Shown: positions 54,997 to 64,000, counted from the first letter of the stretch. The stretch: 64,000 nucleotides of DNA from Turicimonas muris (GCF_002221595.1 NZ_NHMP01000005.1:120152-184151), one strand, 5' to 3'. Program-made: numbers and translations. The notes: generated by a model not told the origin, from the sequence alone.

Positions 54997-55893
54997 ATGC
55001 CGGTTGCTAAATTAAAAAACGTTACTTTGTCATACCACGAGTACGGAGATAAGCACCTTCCCACAGTCGTCCTGATTATGGGGCTCGGCATGAGTGAGCA
55101 TTCTTGGCCGAAAGAACTTTTGCGCCTATTAGTCAAAAAAGGACTTCGAGTCATTACCTTTGATAATAGAGACGTTGGTCACTCGCAATATTTCCCAACC
55201 GATAAGAATTTTCAATCCGTTCCAATTGCCATCGGCAGAGCGTTATTAAGGCTTCCTGTCAAAGCCCCTTATAAATTAGAGAACATGGCTTTGGATTTGG
55301 TTGAGCTGCTGGACTATTTGAAGATTGATTCGGCCCACTTGGTCGGTGTCTCTATGGGAGGGATGATTGCACAGGTAACGGCAACCATTCGTCCGTCCCG
55401 CGTGAAATCTTTGACCTCCATTATGTCGGCTTCCGGAAACCCTAGAACCGGAACAGGCAAGGTTAAAGCCATTTACTCTTTGTTTATGCATCCGGAACAA
55501 CCTGATAACCCGGAGAAGCTCTTCGAGCATTTCTGCCGCGTATTCAATACTCTTAAAAGTCCTAAATATGAATATCCGCGTGAAGAACAAGAAAAACTCC
55601 TGCGAGACTCCAGCCAAATTCCTTTTGACTCGAAGGGAGCGGAAAGGCAGCTTTTGGCCATTTTAGCCAGCGGAGACAGATCAGCTCAGTTGTCACGCCT
55701 CAGTACTCCAACCTTAGTCATTCACGGCGAGGATGATCCTTTGCTGCCGCTGAGCGCAGGTAAAGAGGTGGCCGACCTTATTCCGAACGCAAAATTAAAG
55801 GTCATGCCTTTGATGGGCCATGACCTTCCTCCGATACACTACGAAGAGATTTCTTCTGCCATCGCCAAACATGTTTGGGATGCAGAGAACTGA
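54997..55893 (+). CDS. Alpha/beta hydrolase
   Basis: A 298-residue alpha/beta hydrolase: oxyanion region VVLIMGLGMSEHSW, nucleophile Ser in GVSMGGMIAQ, acid Asp in HGEDDPLLP, and His in LMGHDLPP. It resembles esterases or lactonases of the haloperoxidase type; the substrate is unknown. It points toward def, with the two stops back to back at 55893/55894. It breaks the def-fmt order. Confidence 0.88.
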   Translation: MPVAKLKNVTLSYHEYGDKHLPTVVLIMGLGMSEHSWPKELLRLLVKKGLRVITFDNRDVGHSQYFPTDKNFQSVPIAIGRALLRLPVKAPYKLENMALDLVELLDYLKIDSAHLVGVSMGGMIAQVTATIRPSRVKSLTSIMSASGNPRTGTGKVKAIYSLFMHPEQPDNPEKLFEHFCRVFNTLKSPKYEYPREEQEKLLRDSSQIPFDSKGAERQLLAILASGDRSAQLSRLSTPTLVIHGEDDPLLPLSAGKEVADLIPNAKLKVMPLMGHDLPPIHYEEISSAIAKHVWDAEN

Positions 55894-56424
55894 TTAATCT
55901 TCTTTGTGTTTAGCCGCTTTAGCTTCTTCGGCTCTTTGTTTTCTGATTTTTGTGCAGATACGGCTGCGCTTGAGCAAACTCAAGTGATCAACAAATACGA
56001 TACCGTTCAAATGATCCATTTCATGCTGAACACAAACGGCAAGCAAGCCGTCGCAAGCCATTTCAAAAGTATTGCCGTCCAAATCCTGAGCTCTGACAAC
56101 GACCTCAGCCGGTCTTTTAACTTTGTCGTAAATACCGGGCAAAGACAAGCAGCCCTCTTCCCAAGGTTTTAACTCTTCGCTTGCTGAGACGATTTCCGGG
56201 TTAATCAAAACCTTCAAATCGTTTTTCTCTTCCGTAATATCAATAACGATCAGACGAATGTGCTTATCAACCTGGGTGGCTGCAAGACCAACACCGGGAG
56301 CTTTGTACATTGTTTCTGCCATATCGGCAGCTAATTTTTTCAGTTCCTCATTGAATTCCGTGACGGTAGCGGCTTTCGTTTTAAGACGCTCATCCGGATA
56401 TTTAAGAATAGGAAGTATTGCCAT
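55894..56424 (-). CDS. def: Peptide deformylase
   Basis: A 176-residue PDF with the three metal motifs: GVGLAATQ, EEGCLSLPG (Cys92) and QHEMDHLNG (His134, His138, Glu135). It removes the formyl group from new proteins. A TTG or ATG start at 56457 would add 11 untypical residues; MAILPILKYPDERL is the family start. Divergent from topB. Confidence 0.95.
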   Translation of the reverse strand: MAILPILKYPDERLKTKAATVTEFNEELKKLAADMAETMYKAPGVGLAATQVDKHIRLIVIDITEEKNDLKVLINPEIVSASEELKPWEEGCLSLPGIYDKVKRPAEVVVRAQDLDGNTFEMACDGLLAVCVQHEMDHLNGIVFVDHLSLLKRSRICTKIRKQRAEEAKAAKHKED

Positions 56425-56686
56425 TAAAGGCCTCCATAATATTTTTCTCGAGATCATACTAGGTACGAGATAGAAAAAATCTTTGATCTGCCTCTATTAA
56501 GCAAAAAAAGCCTTTCTTCGTCCGCCAAGAAAAAAGATCTAATCAGAAAAAGAAGAATTCTTGCAAACAATCACACCTCCTAAATTTCGTGACTTAATTA
56601 AGAGTTATGGGTTTGGGGAATTTTCGACAACTCTTTGAAAAGGTGCTAATTTAGAAAAAAGAAACCACATTTATGCAGGATAAAAG

Positions 56687-59215
56687 ATGGGCAAGACATT
56701 GGTTATCGCGGAAAAACCCTCCGTAGCGACTGACATTGCAAAAACCTTAGGCGGCCTCAAAAAGGTCACCGATTATTATGAAGGCGACGAATACATCGTC
56801 GCCTCTGCAGTCGGTCATTTATTGGAGATCAAGGCTCCTGAAGAGTATGAAGTCAAACGAGGAAAATGGAGTTTTGCGCATCTTCCTGTAATTCCGCCTC
56901 ACTTTGAACTTCAGCCCATAAAGAAATCCGAAGCCAAGCTCAAAACACTCTCCAAATTAATTAAGAGAAGAGATGTAGACAAAATTGTCAATGCATGCGA
57001 TGCAGGACGAGAAGGCGAACTCATTTTCCGTTACATCATTGAAGCAGTAAAGACTAAAAAACCGACCGAAAGACTTTGGCTTCAATCCATGACCAAAGAA
57101 GCCATCCGCACGGCTTTCCATCACTTACGTACAGCCGCAGAAATGCAGCCTTTAGCAGACGCTGCTAAGAGCCGCTCTGAAGCAGACTGGCTTGTCGGCA
57201 TCAACGGCACACGCGCCATGACCGCTTTCAACAGCAAGGACGGCGGTTTCTTCTTAACTACCGTCGGCCGTGTGCAGACTCCGACTCTGGCTCTGGTCGT
57301 CAAACGTGAAAACCAAATCAGAAGCTTCATTCCTAAAGATTATTGGGAAGTTCATGCTGACTTCGGCGTTCAGTCAGGCTCTTATCACGGTAAGTATTTT
57401 GACCCTAACTTTAAGAAAGGCGATGACAACACATTAAAAGCGGATCGCCTATGGAATGCGGAAGAAGCACAGAAAATCGTCAATGCCTGTCAGGGCAAGA
57501 CCGGTGTCGTAACCGAAACTTTCAAGCCTTCAACAACCAGCTGTCCGCTCTTATATGATTTGACCACTCTGCAAAGAGAAGCAAACCAGCGATTCGGATT
57601 CTCTGCTAAGACAACCTTAGCTATTGCTCAGGCTCTTTATGAAAAACATAAAGTGTTGACCTACCCAAGAACAGATGCCCGTGCTCTTCCGGAAGACTAC
57701 ATCCCTTCCGTCAAAGAAATCATGCACATGCTGGTGGAGTCTCCTTGGGGACAATTTGCAAAAGAAGTTCTGAAGAACAACTGGGTCACGTTCAATAAGA
57801 AGATCTTCAACAACGCCAAGATCAGCGACCACTTTGCAATTATTCCGACAACACAGAAAGTTCCTGCTTCTTTAAGCGAAGCCGAACAGAAGATTTATGA
57901 CTTAGTGGTCAAGAGATTCTTAGCCATTTTCTTCCCGCCAGCACAGTTCAAGAACATTACCCGCATCACCGATGTAGAAAAGTACTCTTTCCTCTCTGAA
58001 GGAAAAGTATTAGAAAGCCCGGGCTGGTTAGCCGTTTATGGTAAAGGCGCGGATGCCGTCGGACAGGAAGTGATGGTTCCGATTCAACAGAATGAACCTG
58101 CTGCCGTCGAGCACATTGAATCTCAGCAGCTCGCTACAAAACCGCCTGCCAGATACACTGAAGCGACTCTCTTGAGCGCAATGGAAAACGCCGGCAAAGA
58201 AATCCAAGAAGCAGAGCTTCGCGACGCGATGCGTGAAAAAGGCATCGGTACGCCGGCTACACGAGCCGCTATTATCGAAGGGCTGGTTCTGCAAAGCTAT
58301 ATGATCCGCGAGGGCCGCGAACTTGTTCCGACAGCGAAAGCTCAGCAGCTCTTAACGCTGCTTCACGGCTTAAACATCAACGTCTTATCTGAAGCCGAAC
58401 TCACCGGTGAATGGGAATATCAACTGTCCCAGATCGAAAAAGGAAAACTTTCCCGCAATGAATTCATGAAGGGCATTGCTGAGTTGACAACGCAGATCGT
58501 TGATAAAGCGAAGAGCTATGGGGCTGACACCGTACCTATTGAACAACCGATGCTGCTTCATGCTAAATGTCCCAAGTGCCACTCACCGATGGTTGAACAT
58601 TACAAGCGTTTCGCCTGCTCTCACTGTGATTACAGCATTACTAAACATCCGGGCGGACGCATGCTGGAAGCCAAAGAAGTTGATGAACTCTTTGAAAAAG
58701 GAAGCATCGGACCTCTCGACGGATTTATCAGCAAGATGGGACGTCCTTTCTCTGCCGTTCTTAAACTTGGTCCGGCCCCTGATTACAAGCTTGATTTTGA
58801 TTTCGGCAACAAAGAAGAGGACGAACCTAAGACACCGGTCGACATCAATTCCCTTCCGGTCATCGGAAAATGTCCCGTCTGCGGCAAGAGAGTATTAGAA
58901 ACCGAAACTGCCTACGCCTGCGAAGATGCCCTGAATCCTGAAGCTAAGAAGAAATGCACTTTCAGAAGCGGAAAGGTTATTCTTCAGCAGCCGATTGACG
59001 AAGCTCAGATGAAGAAGCTATTAGAGACAGGTAGCACTGATCTTCTAACCGCCTTTGTCTCCAATAGAACTAAACGTCCGTTCTCTGCCTTCTTGGTTTT
59101 AGAAAAAGGCGGCAAAGTCGGCTTCAAGTTTGAAGAAAAGAAACCGAGAGCTGCCGGAACCGGTGCCAAGAGAACAACAACCGCACGGAAAACCTCGGCC
59201 GGCAAAGAGGCTTAA
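56687..59215 (+). CDS. topB: DNA topoisomerase III
   Basis: An 842-residue type IA topoisomerase. The TOPRIM domain is at the N-terminus (LVIAEKPSVA, DAGREGE at 105-111). The active Tyr326 lies in HKVLTYPRTDAR. C-terminal zinc-ribbon segments follow (CPKCHSPMVEHYKRFACSHCDY and CPVCGKRVLE), then a basic tail. It decatenates DNA. E. coli TopB is about 650 residues; the extra zinc ribbons account for the length. AGGA is six bases from the ATG. Confidence 0.94.
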   Translation: MGKTLVIAEKPSVATDIAKTLGGLKKVTDYYEGDEYIVASAVGHLLEIKAPEEYEVKRGKWSFAHLPVIPPHFELQPIKKSEAKLKTLSKLIKRRDVDKIVNACDAGREGELIFRYIIEAVKTKKPTERLWLQSMTKEAIRTAFHHLRTAAEMQPLADAAKSRSEADWLVGINGTRAMTAFNSKDGGFFLTTVGRVQTPTLALVVKRENQIRSFIPKDYWEVHADFGVQSGSYHGKYFDPNFKKGDDNTLKADRLWNAEEAQKIVNACQGKTGVVTETFKPSTTSCPLLYDLTTLQREANQRFGFSAKTTLAIAQALYEKHKVLTYPRTDARALPEDYIPSVKEIMHMLVESPWGQFAKEVLKNNWVTFNKKIFNNAKISDHFAIIPTTQKVPASLSEAEQKIYDLVVKRFLAIFFPPAQFKNITRITDVEKYSFLSEGKVLESPGWLAVYGKGADAVGQEVMVPIQQNEPAAVEHIESQQLATKPPARYTEATLLSAMENAGKEIQEAELRDAMREKGIGTPATRAAIIEGLVLQSYMIREGRELVPTAKAQQLLTLLHGLNINVLSEAELTGEWEYQLSQIEKGKLSRNEFMKGIAELTTQIVDKAKSYGADTVPIEQPMLLHAKCPKCHSPMVEHYKRFACSHCDYSITKHPGGRMLEAKEVDELFEKGSIGPLDGFISKMGRPFSAVLKLGPAPDYKLDFDFGNKEEDEPKTPVDINSLPVIGKCPVCGKRVLETETAYACEDALNPEAKKKCTFRSGKVILQQPIDEAQMKKLLETGSTDLLTAFVSNRTKRPFSAFLVLEKGGKVGFKFEEKKPRAAGTGAKRTTTARKTSAGKEA

Positions 59216-59283
59216 GAGAATCTGTGTCAGCCTCTTTGGCTCCTGAGCTATCAAAAGGACAGATAATATAAAGTGTCATAAGT

Positions 59284-59303
59284 GCGGCCATAAAAGCCGC
59301 TCT
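59284..59303 (+). terminator. Weak terminator after topB
   Basis: GCGGC and GCCGC (59284-59288 and 59296-59300) pair around CATAAAA, followed by TCTTA. It lies 70 bases past topB. Confidence 0.5.
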
Positions 59304-59350
59304 TAGACCTGTTCTTCTAAGGAAATCCTACGCTAACAAAGCGGAGAAAA

Positions 59351-60946
59351 ATGAGAAAAGACACGTTGCAAGACTTACCTTTGGGCACATCCTCTTTTGA
59401 GGCGCTCAGAGAAGCCGGGGAAATATACGTGGACAAAACTGATTTCATTTTTCGGCTTGCATCCAAAAGAAGAAAACTGTTTTTAACCCGGCCAAGGAGA
59501 TTTGGAAAGTCTCTGTTAATCTCTACATTGGAGTCTTTATTTAAAAATGGCCTGCAATACTTCCGGAATCTGAAAATTGAAAAACTATGGAAAGATGAGC
59601 GAACCTATAACGTAGTCCGGCTAGACTTTTCAGAAATACGTGACTTTCGCTCAAGCGACGAATTTGCCAAAAAACTCACCGCATTGATCGCAAGAAAATT
59701 TAATCCGGTGGGGCTGAAATATCAGATTAGTGAACTTTTTTCGATGTCGGACCAATTATCCGATTGCCTTGCCACTCTTCCTACAAACAGTTTGGTTCTC
59801 CTAATAGATGAGTATGACGCTCCTTTGACCGCCTGCTTGAACGACTTCAAATTATTTGATGAGGTGCGGCTTAAGCTTGCGAGTTTTTATGCAGCTCTCA
59901 AAGCGAATGAAGCGGCTTTTAGGTTTATTTTCATCACTGGAATCACTACGTTCAATAAAACCAGTATCTTTTCGGAACTCAACAATATCTCGGATATTTC
60001 TTTATCTCCAGAATACGGTACTTTACTTGGATATACGCACAACGAAGTAAAAGCATATTTTGCAGATTATTTAGTCCAATCGGCCACAATTGTGAAAGAG
60101 AAGGAAGAGAAGCTCTTTGCTGAGTTAGCTCGCCAATACGACGGCTTTTGTTTTGATAGAGATGCTTCTCAAAAAGTATTTGCTCCGTGGTCGCTTTTAA
60201 ACTTTTTTGAAGATCCTCGGTCAGGTTTCGTAGATTACTGGTTTGAAAGCGGAGGCAAGCCCAACGTATTGCAAAAATATCTGCAGTCTCATTCTTTACG
60301 TAATCCGAAAGAATATGGCAAAGAAAAGACGGTTTCTATAAATGTCTTAAGCGGAGCATCTGATCCAAATAGCCTGTCTGATATTGGCTTACTGACACAA
60401 ACCGGCTACTTAACCATTAAGAAGGTGGAAGGAGAAACGGTATATGTGGGATATCCCAACTCAGAAGTTAGGACCGCAATGGCTCAACTTTATATCGAAC
60501 AGCTTCTTGCTGGAAAAACCTTGGAACAGGCAGGTGCTGATAGGATAGTTCATAGACTTGAGACAAAAGGCGCGGAATCAATCGTCTGCATGCTTAATCG
60601 TTTGTTTGCTTCGTTGGATTACGTGAATTATCCAGTCCGCAACGAGGCATCTTTACGTGCATTCATCCAGGTTTTCTTTTCAGGCGCAGGATTGGAACCT
60701 ATCGTTGAACATCACAATGCTCACGGTCGAAGCGATTTAGAGGTTCGCGCAGGCGAAAAAGTTTGGTTATTCGAGCTCAAAGTTGCCAAAGAAGGAGAAA
60801 ATTCGGAAAGACTGCTTCGTGAGGCCATAGAACAAATTAGAGAAAGGCGGTACGGATACTCACTTTTGGACAAAACTCTCATTAGAGTGGCTTTGGTCTT
60901 TAGCCTAGAGAAAAAAGAATTCATCCGTTGGAAAGCGTTTGCCTAA
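59351..60946 (+). CDS. AAA-ATPase-like / PD-(D/E)XK nuclease-domain protein
   Basis: A 531-residue protein. An AAA-ATPase_like domain at the N-terminus carries Walker A in LTRPRRFGKSLL (near residue 50) and Walker B in LVLLIDEYDAPL. The C-terminal DUF1703/PDDEXK-like domain has the nuclease motif GRSDLEV...WLFELKVAK. The family is often expanded in gut bacteria and of unproven role; it is plausibly linked to mobile elements or defence. It is monocistronic with its own terminator. Confidence 0.88.
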   Translation: MRKDTLQDLPLGTSSFEALREAGEIYVDKTDFIFRLASKRRKLFLTRPRRFGKSLLISTLESLFKNGLQYFRNLKIEKLWKDERTYNVVRLDFSEIRDFRSSDEFAKKLTALIARKFNPVGLKYQISELFSMSDQLSDCLATLPTNSLVLLIDEYDAPLTACLNDFKLFDEVRLKLASFYAALKANEAAFRFIFITGITTFNKTSIFSELNNISDISLSPEYGTLLGYTHNEVKAYFADYLVQSATIVKEKEEKLFAELARQYDGFCFDRDASQKVFAPWSLLNFFEDPRSGFVDYWFESGGKPNVLQKYLQSHSLRNPKEYGKEKTVSINVLSGASDPNSLSDIGLLTQTGYLTIKKVEGETVYVGYPNSEVRTAMAQLYIEQLLAGKTLEQAGADRIVHRLETKGAESIVCMLNRLFASLDYVNYPVRNEASLRAFIQVFFSGAGLEPIVEHHNAHGRSDLEVRAGEKVWLFELKVAKEGENSERLLREAIEQIRERRYGYSLLDKTLIRVALVFSLEKKEFIRWKAFA

Positions 60947-61034
60947 AGCTAAGCGTCCACAACTTAATCTCGACACAAAAACTCGACCGGTAAAAAGATC
61001 TAAGAAAATTACAGGAGACCGACTCCTAAAAGCA

Positions 61035-61067
61035 AAAACTGAAGCTGTTTCGGCTTCAGTTTTTGTT
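61035..61067. terminator. Strong bidirectional terminator
   Basis: AAAACTGAAGC (61035-61045) and GCTTCAGTTTT (61053-61063) form an 11-bp stem with A and T arms, ending the nuclease-domain gene on the plus strand and the HlyC-type gene on the minus strand. Confidence 0.88.
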
Positions 61068-61100
61068 TGCGCTTGTTAAGTTCCAAGCTATTTCGTTTCG

Positions 61101-62423
61101 CTACTTCGCAGTTGCTCCTTCCGAAGGATGCTCTGCTTCATCAACTTTGGTCACAAGAATCTGGTCAATACGATTCCTTTCAACGTCGATAACTTCGAAT
61201 TTATAGCCTTCATAAATGAACTTATCTGTCAGCTTCGGCACCTTGCGGAGCATATACATCATAAATCCGGCAACGGTTTCATAAGTTTCATCGTCAGGGA
61301 GCTGTCCGAAATCAAAAACTCTTTCAACGTCATCAATCGGAGTAGAACCGTCAATCAGCCATGAGCCGTCTTCTCTCTGAACGATCTGGGCTTCTTCCGG
61401 AGTCTGGACCAAATCGCCCATCACCGTACTCATAATATCGTTGAGAGTTATTACACCAACCGTAAGTGCGTACTCATTTACAACAACTGCAAAGTCTGCT
61501 CTCTTGTTCTTGAACATTTCCAAAACTTCAGAAAGAGACAAAGAGTCAGGAACCGCAGGAAGCGGGGCGATGAAATTTTCGTCCTTCAAAGAAAAGGAAC
61601 GTCCTTCAATAACCCGGCGCAGAAGATCTTTGGAATCTACGTACCCGATAACATGATCGATGTCTCTGTCGCAGACAGGAAACTTGTTATGCGGGCTGTC
61701 TGCAATCTTCTTGCAGATGCTCTCGTAGGTTTCATTGAGCGTAAAGTAAACCACGAATTCACGTGCTGTCATGGCGCTTGGAACCAAACGGCTTTCCAAG
61801 TCCATCACGTTTTCAATAGCTGCTTGCTCACTCGGAGCGAGAACGCCTGCCGCACCTCCGGCTTCAACGGTAGCGACAATATCTTCTGATGTAAGTTTGT
61901 TATTGCTCTTTGTCGGCAGACCCAAGGTCTTCATGATGGCGTTGGATACCACCGTCAGCAGCCAAACCATCGGTTTGAGGATGGTTATCAGAAACAACAT
62001 CGAGCGGATAAGACGCACAGATATTGATTCCGGCCTGCTCAGTCCCACTCTCTTCGGAATCAGGTCAGCAAACATAATGAACATGAAGGTGACCAGCACG
62101 AAGGAAGCAAGCCATGAAACTGTCGAAAGCATTTCAGGCGGACAAATCGGCGCCAATAACTTTTCGAAAACCGGAGTAAAAGTCGGCTCGCCTACGATAC
62201 CGCCGAGAATGGCTACCGCATTGATGCCGATTTGAATAACAGAGAAGAAAGGTCCGGGTTTTTCTTGTAGTTTCAAAACCAAGCGGGCCCTTTCATCGCC
62301 CTGCTCTTCAAGCTGAGTTAGGCGGACTTTACGCGAGCCCGCCAGAGAGATTTCTGCAATAGCGAAATAACCGCCTGCAGCAACTAAAAGTAGTATTGCT
62401 ATTATTCTTAGAGAGATGTCCAC
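61101..62423 (-). CDS. CNNM/CorC-HlyC family membrane protein (hemolysin-like)
   Basis: A 440-residue protein. A DUF21 membrane domain (about residues 1-190) is followed by a CBS pair (about 200-330, PSAMTAREFVVYFTLNETY and FAVVVNEYALTVGVITLNDI) and a C-terminal CorC/HlyC domain (about 350-425, WLIDGSTPIDDVERVF). The family is implicated in magnesium and cobalt efflux or membrane integrity; haemolysin is a historical name. Monocistronic. Confidence 0.88.
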   Translation of the reverse strand: MDISLRIIAILLLVAAGGYFAIAEISLAGSRKVRLTQLEEQGDERARLVLKLQEKPGPFFSVIQIGINAVAILGGIVGEPTFTPVFEKLLAPICPPEMLSTVSWLASFVLVTFMFIMFADLIPKRVGLSRPESISVRLIRSMLFLITILKPMVWLLTVVSNAIMKTLGLPTKSNNKLTSEDIVATVEAGGAAGVLAPSEQAAIENVMDLESRLVPSAMTAREFVVYFTLNETYESICKKIADSPHNKFPVCDRDIDHVIGYVDSKDLLRRVIEGRSFSLKDENFIAPLPAVPDSLSLSEVLEMFKNKRADFAVVVNEYALTVGVITLNDIMSTVMGDLVQTPEEAQIVQREDGSWLIDGSTPIDDVERVFDFGQLPDDETYETVAGFMMYMLRKVPKLTDKFIYEGYKFEVIDVERNRIDQILVTKVDEAEHPSEGATAK

Positions 62424-62484
62424 GATTTTCCTCTTAATCAGACGACATTATCTCAGATTGAGGAAAATACGCTAAATCGCTCAA

Positions 62485-62793
62485 TCATAGATAAGGATTT
62501 GTCCTGTATATCTTTCTTATTTGTCTCCTCAACTCTTGGCTTTCACCGATGAAGTGAATCAAGAGAGCCAGTGAATTTGCGTCAAGCTGGAAGCTTTTCC
62601 TCAATCTTCCGGCTTTCTTAAAAACCACCACCGTGTTTGCCGGAAGAACCCCTTCTCGGAAAAATTCATCCAAAGCACCCAACTCTCTGAGCTCATTGAA
62701 TACATCTGCCGGAATACCGCTCAATTTTTGGAGCTCATCGACATCCAATGTTTCGAAAGTGGTCTGAATCTGTGTAACTAATGCTTTACTCAT
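62485..62793 (-). CDS. cbpM: CbpM-like chaperone modulator
   Basis: A 102-residue protein that resembles CbpM, the inhibitor of the DnaJ-like CbpA. It has a helical core with LQKLSGIPADVFNELRELGAL and SLALLIHFIGESQELRRQIRKI. It lies 12 bases after cbpA, the conserved cbpA-cbpM arrangement. By homology it controls CbpA co-chaperone activity. Confidence 0.8.
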   Translation of the reverse strand: MSKALVTQIQTTFETLDVDELQKLSGIPADVFNELRELGALDEFFREGVLPANTVVVFKKAGRLRKSFQLDANSLALLIHFIGESQELRRQIRKIYRTNPYL

Positions 62794-62805
62794 ATTCTTC
62801 GCTCC

Positions 62806-63744
62806 TTAAAGATCGGCCCGCGGATCAAATGTTGAAATCTCAGAGAGCTTCTTGTAGAGCTCTTTCTCTTCATCCGTCGGTTTCGGAGGAACCGCGATGG
62901 AAAGCACCAAGTAGAAGTCGCCCGGGTCACCCTTCTTATTCGGGAAGCCTTTACCGGCTAAGCGAATCTTCTGGCCGGCTCTGGCACCGGCCGGTACCTT
63001 CACGGATACCTTCTTGCCGGAAAGCATCGGAATAACGACTTCTGCACCGAGAACCGCTTCATACGGAGCAAGCGGAACTGACAAATAAACGTCGCGTCCT
63101 TCTACCTTGAAGCGACCGGATTCAATAATATTGATAGTGATATAAAGGTTGCCGTTTGAACCGCCGTTATAACCGAGACCGCCTTTGCCGGCCAAGCGCA
63201 TCCTTTGTCCGTCAATTGTTCCGGCAGGAACCTTGATTTCCAATGTCTTAGTCACATGGCGAACAGTGCCGTCAGGCTGCTGTTCCGGTTCTCTCAAAGA
63301 GAGACTTACGGAAGTGCCGTTGAAAGCCTGTTCCGGTGTAATTTCCACGGCAGCTTCCAAATCTTCGCCAGCCATCGCTCTTTGTCGGGATGCTCTGGCG
63401 CCTCCCATGGAGCTAAACAAATCAGCGAAATCGAATCCTGCGCCGCCGAAATCAAAGCCTGAAGCACCTCCTTCCCCGAAACCGCCAAAGCCGCCCCAAC
63501 CCGGAGGAGGCTCAAAATTGCTTCCTTCTCGTCTTTGTCCGAGCTGGTCATACGCTGCTTTTTTCTCAGGATCGGAGAGGGTTTGATAGGCTTCGTTTAC
63601 GTCTTTAAATTTAGCCTCGGCATCTTTTTCTTTAGATACGTCAGGGTGATACTTGTGTGCCAATTTTCTGAAGGCCTTTTTAATATCAGCCTCGGAGGCA
63701 TCTCTTTCTACGCCCAAGATCTTGTAATAGTCTTTGTATTCCAT
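62806..63744 (-). CDS. cbpA: Curved-DNA-binding protein / DnaJ-like co-chaperone CbpA
   Basis: A 312-residue protein. A J domain (residues 1-70; [11 protein letters not shown] in [15 protein letters not shown]) is followed by a Gly/Phe-rich region and two DnaJ C-terminal beta domains ([32 protein letters not shown]). The zinc finger of DnaJ is absent, as in CbpA. It stimulates DnaK. A longer start at 63792 adds 16 residues before MEYKDYY; ATG 63744 follows AAGGGA nine bases upstream and is preferred. Confidence 0.92.
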   Translation of the reverse strand: MEYKDYYKILGVERDASEADIKKAFRKLAHKYHPDVSKEKDAEAKFKDVNEAYQTLSDPEKKAAYDQLGQRREGSNFEPPPGWGGFGGFGEGGASGFDFGGAGFDFADLFSSMGGARASRQRAMAGEDLEAAVEITPEQAFNGTSVSLSLREPEQQPDGTVRHVTKTLEIKVPAGTIDGQRMRLAGKGGLGYNGGSNGNLYITINIIESGRFKVEGRDVYLSVPLAPYEAVLGAEVVIPMLSGKKVSVKVPAGARAGQKIRLAGKGFPNKKGDPGDFYLVLSIAVPPKPTDEEKELYKKLSEISTFDPRADL

Positions 63745-63873
63745 AATGACAAATCCCTTATAAGTCTTGCTAGTTTGTTCTTTTTTAGCCATTTATGGCT
63801 TCTGCCTCGCTAAAAATGGGCCTATGGGTGAAACTGAATTCTTGAAGAGGCGTGTGAGGTTTAACAAACGCGC

Positions 63874-63960
63874 ATTGACATCCTCCTCTTCGTGAACGAA
63901 GAGGATTCCCTACCACCACTACAACAGCCGTAGCCTATTGTTGTAGAAGGTCTCGTTGGG
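63874..63960 (-). ncRNA. 3' part of a TnpB omega-RNA (reRNA) scaffold, right end of an IS200/IS605-type element
   Basis: On the minus strand CTACAACA and TGTTGTAG (63939-63946 and 63919-63926) form an 8-bp stem overlapping the tnpB stop. CCTCTTCG and CGAAGAGG (63885-63904, loop TTCA) follow, then GGATGTCAAT near 63874-63884. This GAATCC...hairpin...GGATGTCAA layout is the usual right end of IS200/IS605 elements. The guide would be the adjoining host bases at about 63855-63873. The 5' end cannot be set because the window stops. Confidence 0.7.
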
Positions 63961-64000
63961 TTCCTGCTGACAACGGCCTTACTGCACCGTTCATTTCACA
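63935..64000 (-). CDS. tnpB: C-terminal end of a tnpB-type RNA-guided nuclease gene, cut by the window edge
   Basis: The last 21 codons and TAG stop of an open frame that runs off the window. The visible residues CEMNGAVRPLSAGTQRDLLQQ are too few to show the RuvC motif. The call rests on the omega-RNA-like right end immediately downstream. It could be intact or truncated; the rest lies beyond 64000. Confidence 0.55.
   Translation of the reverse strand, partial: CEMNGAVRPLSAGTQRDLLQQ

Overview
The window looks like a chromosomal segment of a gut-type betaproteobacterium of the order Burkholderiales. The best guess is family Sutterellaceae (Parasutterella or Turicimonas-like). This rests on moderate GC, the order def / fmt / rsmB / DUF4390 / ntrY-like / ntrX-like / trkA / trkH, a sugar-permease-free PTS (EIIA-Man, HPr, EI), DUF1840 and UPF0149 proteins, and an anaerobic redox gene set. 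No rRNA, tRNA or CRISPR array was seen.

Layout. (1) 28-6151, plus strand: two adjacent aspartase/fumarase-superfamily genes, an EamA exporter and a LysR regulator, followed by a Dcu-type C4-dicarboxylate transporter. The two lyase-like proteins are degenerate in complementary ways. The first keeps the N-terminal substrate-binding motifs and lacks the Lys and Asn of the catalytic loop. The second keeps an intact GSSIMPGKLNP loop and a His at the acid/base position but lacks the N-terminal motifs. In this superfamily each active site is built from three subunits, so the pair reads as an obligate hetero-oligomeric lyase. This is the most unusual system in the window. (2) 6246-14664, minus strand: the cell-shape cluster mreB-mreC-mreD-mrdA-rodA-rlpA, then an M20 peptidase and a small protein. 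(3) 14832-18050, plus: gatCAB. (4) 18106-26542, minus: two paralogous autotransporter genes, each broken by exactly one in-frame stop codon, with a beta-carbonic anhydrase and a complete 1.9-kb insertion sequence (24-bp inverted repeats, 6-bp target duplication) between them.

(5) 27215-33636, minus: a six-gene redox operon. It combines an E. coli YdhV-like aldehyde:ferredoxin-oxidoreductase-family enzyme and two four-cluster ferredoxins with a PsrC/NrfD quinone-site membrane protein and a multihaem cytochrome c. The cytochrome carries a CX15CH-type haem motif like those of octahaem sulfite reductases. (6) 34302-37362: a GadC-like permease and a frameshifted IS4-type transposase. (7) 37678-44400: pyrE, then xthA-rsuA-ampG-like, UPF0149, and the PTS genes. 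(8) 44889-56424: DUF1840, a DsbG/C-like protein, trkH, trkA, an ntrX/ntrY-like two-component pair, DUF4390, rsmB, fmt, an alpha/beta hydrolase and def. (9) 56687-63744: topB, an AAA-ATPase/PD-(D/E)XK protein, a CorC/HlyC-type protein, cbpM and cbpA. (10) 63874-64000: the 3' end of an IS200/IS605-type tnpB with its omega-RNA scaffold, cut by the window edge.

Functional picture. The genes describe an anaerobic, amino-acid and dicarboxylate using organism: ammonia-lyase-like chemistry, Dcu exchange, an amino acid permease and a W/Mo oxidoreductase feeding the quinone pool. Most of the rest is conserved housekeeping. Gene functions are inferred from protein motifs read by eye; no database search was run.
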